This document shows, one piece after another, positions 1 to 5,643 of a stretch of DNA of 43,495 nucleotides. Source of the DNA: Bacteroidetes bacterium HGW-Bacteroidetes-2 (GTDB lineage Bacteria > Bacteroidota > Bacteroidia > Flavobacteriales > Flavobacteriaceae); contig PHDJ01000022.1 in assembly GCA_002842575.1 (NCBI GenBank), positions 1-43,495 on the forward strand, written 5' to 3'. Position numbers and translations under genes: made by a program. The notes under the pieces were generated by a model. It did not search any database and was not told the DNA's origin. It was given only the letters and a program-made list of their open reading frames with translations. How positions within the stretch are numbered: position 1 is the first letter of the stretch; each line of letters opens with the position of its first letter.

Positions 1-960
1 TTTGTGGTCGCTGTTATAGCCGTTGTGTTTTAACCCAAAAGGATAGTAATGATTCTCTTCCAGTATGGTAAGCCCTTGGGTTTCGGTTTTGGTGTAGCGC
101 AGGCGTATGTTGCCGAGGTGGTCTGTATAGGTAAATACATAGTTAAAACTAGAACTTCCTCCAACCCCTTGGGCACTTACTACTTTTACATAACCTTCCT
201 GATGCGGAAAAAAGTCTAACGCCTCTTGGGTGTATTGAAAACCGTCCAGATATTCCGTGTTTTGTATGTTTGTGCCCTCTGTCATGGTTTTTTTGAGTTT
301 TTGTCCGGTGGCATCGTAAAGGTAAGTAATAGTGCCTTGTGTTCCAAATGTAATTTTTTTAGGGAGGTTCAAGTGGTTATAGGAAATTTCGGTTATGCCT
401 TTATTTCTGTCGATAATCAGGTTGCCATAGGTATCATATTCAAAGTCATTGACAAAGGTTATTTGGTGGTTATTTCCGTCATTAAAGCCGGCAGAATAAT
501 TTGTGGCATCTGTAACATTCAATAGTTTATTGCCTAAATCATAAGCATAAGCTAATTGGTCTATTGTAAAAACCGGGATAGAGGCGTCTTCATGTTCGCC
601 ATTGCGATACAATGTTTGTATGTTGCCGTTGCTGTCGTAGGTAAGATGCTCATTAAAGGAATTCATTAGTGGTACTGTTGAGCCGGGTATTTGATACCAA
701 GCATCTAACAATCGGTTTTGGTAATCGTAGGTATAGCCGTATTTTCTGCGAATGTTGTCACTAGAGGTTCGCCAGAAAGTTTCAGCAATATTGCCATTGT
801 AAAGGGGTACTACATTGCCTTCTACACTATTTGAAACCGTATTGTAATTTATTTTAAAAGCAAATAAGTCCTGTGGCTCACCGCTTTGTGCTAAATTAGC
901 CACCTTGTTAATATCGGTTACCAACAAGCTAAGAAATTTCCTTGGTTTGAGAAAAAGTAA
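1..960 (-). CDS. RHS/YD-repeat core protein, C-terminal fragment, 5'-truncated and running off the left edge
   Basis: The minus strand is open for 320 codons from 960 to the window edge. The translation carries the RHS-associated core signature: YLDGFQY, then EGYVKV, then DHLGNIRLRYT, then ENHYYPFGLKHNGYN next to the edge. Upstream are YD-like units such as LTYDSNGNI, YDTYGNLI and YLYDATGQKLKK. In this family these units form a shell around a C-terminal, often toxic, tip. The tip would lie left of position 1 and cannot be seen. Recognisable homology begins near 'VTDINKV' (about 930). There is no signal peptide, no N-terminal repeat region and no ATG before the codon at 664-666, so the fragment has lost most of the usual long protein. 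Initiation from GTG at 901-903 is possible but unsupported. I read it as a truncated remnant or displaced cassette of a larger rhs gene. The family call is firm; its functional state is not known. Confidence 0.82.
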
Positions 961-980
961 TCACCGTATTAATTATTTTG

Positions 981-988
981 TATCTTTG
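981..988 (+). promoter_or_regulatory. -7 box (TATCTTTG) of the toxin-antitoxin operon
   Basis: TATCTTTG matches the Bacteroidota -7 consensus TANNTTTG and lies 15 bp before the antitoxin ATG. I found no TTG at the usual -33 distance. Confidence 0.5.
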
Positions 989-1003
989 GTAAAAAGGTAG
1001 AAA

Positions 1004-1237
1004 ATGAATTTAGAAGCTAGAAAAATCGAATTTGTACAAGAGTTTCTAAAACTTCAGAGCGAAGAGGTAGTTGCTCGTCTTGAAAAAATATTGCGAAAAG
1101 AAAAAAATGTTTTAGAGGAGAGAGTGTTTGAATCCATGACCCAAGACGAATTAAACAAACGAATTGACCAATCGGAATCTGATTTTAAAAATAACAAATT
1201 TAAAACTAGCTCTGAGATTTTAGCAAAATTTGAGTAA
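1004..1237 (+). CDS. Antitoxin of a type II toxin-antitoxin pair
   Basis: This 77-residue charged, probably helical protein lies directly upstream of a RelE/ParE-type toxin. Its stop (TAA) shares one base with the toxin ATG (TAATG), a typical coupling of antitoxin and toxin. The segment MTQDELNKRIDQSESDFKNN resembles the C-terminal part of Bacteroidota antitoxins paired with RelE/ParE toxins, which wraps around the toxin. The N-terminal half (residues 1-40, EFLKLQSEEVVARLEKIL) would be the dimerisation or DNA-binding part, but I cannot see a classical HTH. Antitoxins of such pairs usually repress their own operon. The pair has its own -7 box and sits at the broken end of the RHS fragment, as is common for mobile maintenance modules. 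The role comes mainly from context. Confidence 0.78.
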   Translation: MNLEARKIEFVQEFLKLQSEEVVARLEKILRKEKNVLEERVFESMTQDELNKRIDQSESDFKNNKFKTSSEILAKFE

Positions 1238-1554
1238 TGATTAAAAATATTGTTTGGTCCAACTTGTCAGAACAACAACTTGACGATATTTATGAATATT
1301 ACAAAAATAAAGTTGGAACCAAAATTGCAAAAAGCCTAATAAAAGGAATAATCACTTCGCCGAATAAATTATTAAAAACACCATACATAGGACAAGAAGA
1401 GTTGTCATTAACCTACAGAAAAATTAAATATCGATATTTGGTTTATAAAAATTACAAATTAATCTATTCAGTTGACCAATCAAACGGATTTATTAAAATT
1501 GCAGATGTATTTGATACGCGACAAAATCCTATAAAAATGGAACGGACTAAATAA
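1237..1554 (+). CDS. RelE/ParE family toxin
   Basis: This 105-residue protein has the RelE/ParE layout: an N-terminal strand (IVWSNLSEQQL), a helix pair with DDIYEYYKNKVG, then strands IKYRYLVYKNYKLIYSV, ending in the IADVFDTRQNP tail usual in Bacteroidota members. Family members either cut mRNA on the ribosome (RelE-like) or poison gyrase (ParE-like). I cannot tell which from sequence. It is translated from an ATG overlapping the antitoxin stop by one base. The length is normal and the frame is intact, so it is probably active. After the stop at 1554 about 190 bases hold no gene I can support. Confidence 0.85.
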   Translation: MIKNIVWSNLSEQQLDDIYEYYKNKVGTKIAKSLIKGIITSPNKLLKTPYIGQEELSLTYRKIKYRYLVYKNYKLIYSVDQSNGFIKIADVFDTRQNPIKMERTK

Positions 1555-1769
1555 AAAAGCGAGTAGGTAATATAAAAAATTCACCCCTTAATCTGTTTAA
1601 ATCTCCAATTCTAATACTAGCAATACTATATACTCATTATTATACTTAACTATAACAATTTTATAGCGCACCAATAAAAAGTTCAAGGATTTTTTTAGAA
1701 AAATGTGGCGGTGCAATAATAGTAAAAAGCTTTAAAATAAGAATGAAAAGTTACTCCAAACACAGCAAT

Positions 1770-2210
1770 ATGAAAAAAAATATCTTCATAGGAATTATAT
1801 TCTTTCTTTCATTTTCAATTTATAGCCAGTCCACACCCAATCAGCTAATAAACAATTTTTTTGAGGAGTTTCCCAAAAACTCTGACAAGGCTATTGATGA
1901 TTTATATGCTACCAATCCCTGGTCTTTAAGAATAAAGGACGGAATTGAAAGAATAAAAAAAGAAATAAATAGCTATACTGTTGATGAAGTAGGCGAATAT
2001 TACGGATATGAACCTATAACAAATACGCAACTATCCGAGAGTTTTATTCTATTATCTTACATCATAAAATACGACAGACAACCCCTAAGATTTACTTTTA
2101 TGTTTTATAAACCAAATAATCAATGGAGGCTATATTCATTTAAAATTGATGCTGAATTAGCTTCAGAAATAGAAGAAGCCTCTAAAATTTATTTTCTCAA
2201 TTTAGATTAG
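1770..2210 (+). CDS. Secreted protein of unknown function
   Basis: I do not recognise the family. From ATG 1770 the 146-residue product starts with a clean Sec signal peptide (MKKNIFIGIIFFLSFSIYS, then QS), the typical flavobacterial style, so it should be exported. An ATG 27 bases upstream in the same frame (1743) would add nine residues before the signal peptide and is less likely. The mature part is about 125 residues with alternating helix and strand character and ends in FMFYKPNNQWRLYSFKID. This is the kind of final strand pair seen in small DUF3887/NTF2-like secreted domains, but that is only a resemblance. It stands alone between the TA pair and a convergent small membrane-protein gene. 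Confidence 0.6.
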   Translation: MKKNIFIGIIFFLSFSIYSQSTPNQLINNFFEEFPKNSDKAIDDLYATNPWSLRIKDGIERIKKEINSYTVDEVGEYYGYEPITNTQLSESFILLSYIIKYDRQPLRFTFMFYKPNNQWRLYSFKIDAELASEIEEASKIYFLNLD

Positions 2211-2220
2211 AAAACACAAA

Positions 2221-2406
2221 TTATAAAACCTTAATAATCTCCTTAATTATAATTACAGTTCCTATTAATAAAAAGCCAATAGCTCCAACATACATTCGAA
2301 AAACATTTCCCTCATTCCCCTTTATATTTTTTGGCTTGTAACTTGGAAAAAGAAGTATACCTATCAGTACTAATAAAAAACCCAATAAGAATTGATATAT
2401 ATCCAT
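2221..2406 (-). CDS. Small two-helix membrane protein
   Basis: This is a 61-residue ORF with two hydrophobic helices, at about residues 5-20 (FLLGFLLVLIGILLF) and 41-58 (VGAIGFLLIGTVIIIKEI), joined by a short polar loop (PSYKPKNIKGNEGN). The order helix, positively charged loop, helix and lysine tail is typical of small bacterial inner-membrane proteins. It converges with the secreted-protein gene at 1770-2210, leaving 10 bases between them. The start ATG at 2406 follows a short coding-like remnant at 2419-2487 on the same strand. No function is assigned. Confidence 0.5.
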   Translation of the reverse strand: MDIYQFLLGFLLVLIGILLFPSYKPKNIKGNEGNVFRMYVGAIGFLLIGTVIIIKEIIKVL

Positions 2407-2418
2407 AAAGATTTAATA

Positions 2419-2487
2419 TTACTTTTGTTCAGGCATAGGTCCAATTACTGGTTGTGGCTCTGGCATAATTGTATCGAGACACACGCC
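2419..2487 (-). pseudogene. Possible 3' remnant of a lost gene upstream of the small membrane protein
   Basis: Between an in-frame TAG (2488-2490) and TAA (2419-2421) the minus strand reads GVCLDTIMPEPQPVIGPMPE, then QK. This proline- and glutamate-rich tail looks like the end of a real protein rather than random AT-rich sequence, yet it has only one possible short start (ATG at 2464-2466). It ends 12 bases before the next gene on that strand. I read it tentatively as the residual end of a deleted gene. Confidence 0.25.
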
Positions 2488-2505
2488 CTAGATTGTATAG
2501 CTATT

Positions 2506-2528
2506 TCAGGACGGGTCAGGACGGGTCA
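2506..2528. repeat. 10-bp direct repeat TCAGGACGGG, two full copies and a partial third
   Basis: TCAGGACGGG occurs at 2506-2515 and 2516-2525, followed by TCA. It is GC-rich in an AT-rich setting and lies 17 bases before the 11-bp array. Confidence 0.8.
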
Positions 2529-2544
2529 ATTTTAGTACGGATTC

Positions 2545-2610
2545 TATAGATAGTGTATAGATGGTGTATAGATAGTGTATGAGGAGTGTATGAGGAGTGT
2601 ATGAAAATGA
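2545..2610. repeat. 11-bp tandem repeat array, six units
   Basis: Six 11-bp units follow each other without gaps: TATAGATAGTG, TATAGATGGTG, TATAGATAGTG, TATGAGGAGTG, TATGAGGAGTG and the degenerate TATGAAAATGA. The stretch 2407-2742 (336 bases) contains no gene beyond the short remnant at its left end, so this array and the 10-bp repeat are its main content. The period is close to one helical turn. Confidence 0.85.
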
Positions 2611-2713
2611 AAAAAAAACTATTTTTTCTTCCTTTTTAACATCAAAAAAAACGATTAAATAATAAAAGTTGTAATTCTGAGATAGAAAAATCTTTTAGTA
2701 GGGATAACACCGT

Positions 2714-2721
2714 TATTTTTG
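2714..2721 (+). promoter_or_regulatory. -7 box (TATTTTTG) of the broken lipoprotein gene
   Basis: TATTTTTG matches TANNTTTG, 21 bp before the ATG at 2743. The promoter seems to have survived although the gene is broken. Confidence 0.4.
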
Positions 2722-2742
2722 TAAAACGAATAATCATAAAAA

Positions 2743-3249
2743 ATGAAGAAATTTATTGTATTTCCAATCTTAATTCTTTGTTCTTTTTTTAACCACTGCG
2801 TGTAAAAACATTGAAACAAATGTTTTTACTGAATCTTCTGCTGAAATAAATACCATGCGCCAAATGATAAAGGATTATGAAGCTGCTAACTGGGATGCAT
2901 GCCAATCGCATTATGCTGCTGATGCAAAAATATACCACAATCGGGTAAACAGCAATCCGAAAACTATCCAGGAAACTGTGGAAGAACATAAAATATTCTA
3001 TCTCAAATGAGGTATTATGCTTATTCTTCTACCGAAAACCAAACGGTGGAAATGATTATCGATGGTAAAGGAACAACTTGGGTGAGTTTTTGGGGTGTTT
3101 GGGTGGGCAATTTTGCTGAAAGTGGAACTGCCACAGAAATCATCGTTCATATAACTTCAAAATTTGAAAATGGCAAAATTGTGCAAGAACACGGCTACTG
3201 GGATACAGCACCATTTATATTAGAATATGTTAAGACAGAAAAAATCTAA
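2743..3249 (+). pseudogene. Lipoprotein with NTF2/SnoaL-like domain, broken by two frameshifts
   Basis: From ATG 2743 the frame gives MKKFIVFPILILCSFF and then stops at 2803. Removing one T from the seven-T run at 2784-2790 restores a lipobox (FLTTAC, cysteine codon 2801-2803) and an open frame through MRQMIKDYEAANWDACQSHY and YHNRVNSNPKTIQETVEEHK to TGA at 3008. The protein then continues in the original frame from 3007 (RYYAYSSTENQTVEMIIDGK through GYWDTAPFILEYVKTEKI). Thus a +1 and a -1 change cancel over about 210 bases. The helix 'MIKDYEAANWDACQSHYAAD' followed by a beta-rich half ending in a 'GYWD' strand resembles SnoaL/NTF2-like proteins (DUF4440 type); this family call is inference. 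It could also be two sequencing errors or slippage at the T run. The last bases overlap the convergent CDF gene (3246-3249). Confidence 0.6.
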
Positions 3250-4157
3250 TCCTGTACTATAATATCCTTACTCTGCTCTTCTTTTTCATATTCTGGCTGA
3301 ATCGTTATGTGATGGATATTAAATTGATGAAAAAGCAATTCTTCTAATTGGACTAGAATGTGGTCAAATTCTGAAATTTTTACATCTTTATGAAACTCTA
3401 AATGTGCTTCTAAATGAATTTCATCTTCATTAAGTTGCCAAATATGTATGTGATGTATGCTTTTTACTGGTGCTATTTGGTTTACTGCTTTGGTAATTTC
3501 CTCTACCGGAACATCTTCGGGAGTAAAAAGCATTAAAACCTTGAAACTCTTTTTTAATAAATCATACCCTACAAATATGAGATAAATAGCAATGCCTAAA
3601 GTAAGCACGCTATCTACCCACCAAACCTCATAAAATTTCATTAACAACCCTCCTATCAAAACCGCCACAGATGCCGCCATGTCGGTAAATAAATGTAAGT
3701 ATGCTGATTTCATATTCATATTTATTTTGGCGTCTTTATGAAGAAGCAGCACACTTAACCCATTAACAACTATGCCTAAAGCTGCTAACCAAATAACCAA
3801 ATCACTCTCAATTTCTTGTGGTGAATAAAATCGTTTTATGGCTTCAAAAATTAAAATAAAGGCAACAATAATCAAGGTAGCAGCATTTATAAACGCCGCG
3901 ATAATTTCGGCACGTTTGTAACCAAAAGTTCGTTTATAAGATGCTTTTTTTTTTGCTAATTTATTTGCTATGTAGCTTATAAGTAAAGAAAGTACATCAC
4001 TAAAATTATGCAATGCATCTGAAAGTAATGCTAAACTTCCGGAAACCATACCCCCAACGACTTGTGCTGCAGTAATTATTATATTTAAAAAAATAGATAA
4101 AAGTAAATTACTTCCTTTTACTTGTGATGGTTTAGGATGGTGATGGTGGTTAGACAT
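3246..4157 (-). CDS. Cation diffusion facilitator (CDF) family metal exporter
   Basis: This 303-residue inner-membrane antiporter is predicted to export Zn2+ or similar divalent metal in exchange for protons. It begins with a histidine cluster (MSNHHHHPKP), common in zinc-handling members. Six hydrophobic helices follow. The metal-site motifs are visible in helix 2 (LLSDALHNFSDVLSLLISY) and helix 5 (HLFTDMAASVAVLIGG, the HxxxD pair). After about residue 210 comes the cytoplasmic dimerisation domain (SIHHIHIWQLNEDEIHLEAH), which binds regulatory metal. Length and domain order are standard for ZitB/CzcD-type proteins. The His/Asp pairs suggest Zn specificity. It lies 36 bases downstream of rpiB on the same strand and may be cotranscribed. 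Its stop overlaps the end of the broken lipoprotein gene. Confidence 0.93.
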   Translation of the reverse strand: MSNHHHHPKPSQVKGSNLLLSIFLNIIITAAQVVGGMVSGSLALLSDALHNFSDVLSLLISYIANKLAKKKASYKRTFGYKRAEIIAAFINAATLIIVAFILIFEAIKRFYSPQEIESDLVIWLAALGIVVNGLSVLLLHKDAKINMNMKSAYLHLFTDMAASVAVLIGGLLMKFYEVWWVDSVLTLGIAIYLIFVGYDLLKKSFKVLMLFTPEDVPVEEITKAVNQIAPVKSIHHIHIWQLNEDEIHLEAHLEFHKDVKISEFDHILVQLEELLFHQFNIHHITIQPEYEKEEQSKDIIVQD

Positions 4158-4193
4158 TTAGTTGATTTCCTATCTGGATACTGTTAAATAATA

Positions 4194-4628
4194 CTAGGAA
4201 CTACAAGCAATCTTATATACTCTGTTTTGATGTCTTCCTCCTTCAAAAGCGGTATCTAAAAAGATGCTAACCATTTCTAGAGCTTGGGGTTTAGATACAA
4301 ATCTTGCAGGAATGCTTAATATATTTGCATTATTGTGTTGTCGTGCTAAAGCCGTAATTTCTTTTGTCCAACACAAAGCAGCTCTTACTTTTGGGTGTTT
4401 ATTAGCGGTCATAGATGCGCCATTTCCACTACCACAAATAATTATACCTAAATCTACATTTCCTTTATCTATATCTAATGCTACGGGGTGCACAAAATCA
4501 GGATAATCTACACTAGATTCTTCATCTGTTCCATAATTTATTACTTCAATGCCTCTTTCTTTTAATAAGGTAAGAATTGCAAATTTGTATTCAGTACCGG
4601 CGTGGTCGTTTCCTATAGCTATTTTCAT
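4194..4628 (-). CDS. rpiB: Ribose-5-phosphate isomerase B
   Basis: This enzyme interconverts ribose 5-phosphate and ribulose 5-phosphate in the non-oxidative pentose phosphate pathway in the cytoplasm. The 144-residue protein has the RpiB/LacAB signature: GNDHAG at residues 6-11, the catalytic cysteine C65 in IICGSGNGASMTANK, VRAALCW, and HNNANILSIPARF. Length and motif order are normal for the family (about 140-150). The ATG at 4628 faces a 635-bp AT-rich non-coding region that must contain its promoter. The CDF exporter gene follows on the same strand. No TANNTTTG box was seen close to the start. Confidence 0.95.
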   Translation of the reverse strand: MKIAIGNDHAGTEYKFAILTLLKERGIEVINYGTDEESSVDYPDFVHPVALDIDKGNVDLGIIICGSGNGASMTANKHPKVRAALCWTKEITALARQHNNANILSIPARFVSKPQALEMVSIFLDTAFEGGRHQNRVYKIACSS

Positions 4629-5263
4629 CTTTATGTTTACAAATGCATGTATTTATTTTATTAAACTTGCTTTTATCTCTGCTAAGTTACTTATTTTATG
4701 GATTAGTAGTTTATAATTTTACCAATAAATAAAATTCAGAAATAGATTTGTTTTCACGAAACCAGTTTTATAAACAAGAATAAAACCTAATGTTAACATC
4801 TATTTACAATAGCTTAATAATAAGGTAATTATTAGTTGTTATAATTTGTTTATAATTGTGAGATAGAAATCACAAACTAAATTTGCATTAGTAATATAAT
4901 TTTCTAATATGCACTTTTATTTGAATTTCACACTAAAAGCTATACATAGTTATACAAAAGATTTCCTCCAAAATCTTTCTTTTATAAACAGAAAAAAAAT
5001 ACTTTTTTATTAAACATTCACTCTTAATTTTAGTTATAGACAATGGTTAATTAAGCACCTTATATTCTTATTTTTCAGTTACTTCAAATACTAATAAAAT
5101 GTTAATAAATTTATATAAAAAGCTATTTATATAAATAACAAGTAATCTATTAAAAAGTTATATTACAAATGAACACACTATAATAAACACCATTAATTTA
5201 ATTTTAATTTAAAAAAAAAATAATGATTTGTATATAGTTGTTTATAAGTTTAAACTGCAGATG
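4629..5263. other. AT-rich non-coding region with four TTATAAACA repeats; candidate replication origin
   Basis: No gene is visible on either strand across 635 bases, the longest empty stretch in the window. It is strikingly AT-rich with long A and T runs. The 9-mer TTATAAACA occurs at 4768-4776 and 4982-4990 on the plus strand and at 4847-4855 and 5239-5247 on the minus strand. Related forms are TTATACAAA (4950-4958) and TTATAGACA (5034-5042). These resemble relaxed DnaA boxes (TTATNCACA), differing at the central positions. Genes to the left point left, and those from 5644 rightwards mostly point right. mnmG with two parS sites is about 15 kb away. Together this suggests an origin of replication, but a simple long regulatory region is possible. 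It also includes the promoter region of rpiB. Confidence 0.4.
4856..4875. promoter_or_regulatory. Inverted repeat TTGTGA-N8-TCACAA
   Basis: This perfect 6-bp dyad with an 8-bp spacer immediately follows a minus-strand TTATAAACA. It resembles CRP/FNR-type half sites, though CRP has 6 bp between its TGTGA and TCACA halves. It lies about 230 bases upstream of rpiB. Factor unknown. Confidence 0.35.
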
Positions 5264-5503
5264 CTAAACGATTCTTAGATTTTTGTTGTCGTTTAACTTT
5301 TCTAAAATCGCGTTTACTTTAGAAATATCCTTAAAATGCACCATTAAACGTATTCCACCAATAGCGTTAGAATGAAAAGGAAGTACACCAATCATTAGTT
5401 CATTCTGAAAAAAATAAGTAATACCTTCTTGTTCTAAAAGCATTTTTAATACCATATATTCATGAGTATAGGTGAAAACGGCTACAACATTAAAGTCTTT
5501 CAT
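5264..5503 (-). CDS. DUF2007 small protein (putative signal-transducing)
   Basis: This 79-residue cytoplasmic protein matches the DUF2007 pattern: an N-terminal strand (FNVVAVFTYTHEYMVLKMLL), an E-G-I-x-Y/F turn (LEQEGITYFFQNE), a central segment (IGGIRLMVHFKDISKVNAIL), and a short charged end. In other bacteria this domain is often fused to, or sits near, signalling or nucleic-acid-binding modules, but no biochemical role is established. It is read divergently from rnr and ends at the edge of the AT-rich region. Start ATG 5503 fits the family length. Confidence 0.75.
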   Translation of the reverse strand: MKDFNVVAVFTYTHEYMVLKMLLEQEGITYFFQNELMIGVLPFHSNAIGGIRLMVHFKDISKVNAILEKLNDNKNLRIV

Positions 5504-5643
5504 TTTAAAATGTATATAAGTATGTATTAACCAATCAACGTGTTACAAGCTATGGTTACCACTAAGTTAACAAAACTTTAATCTGAAAACTATTTATATT
5601 GATTATTATGATGTAATTTTAACACATTAAAAAAGAATAATGA

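Noticed and set aside
226-525. Open frame on the plus strand opposite the RHS core
   Set aside because: It is antisense to a clear RHS coding sequence and has no recognisable features.
2506-2610. CRISPR array
   Set aside because: Units are 10-11 bp, adjacent and without spacers; no cas genes are present.
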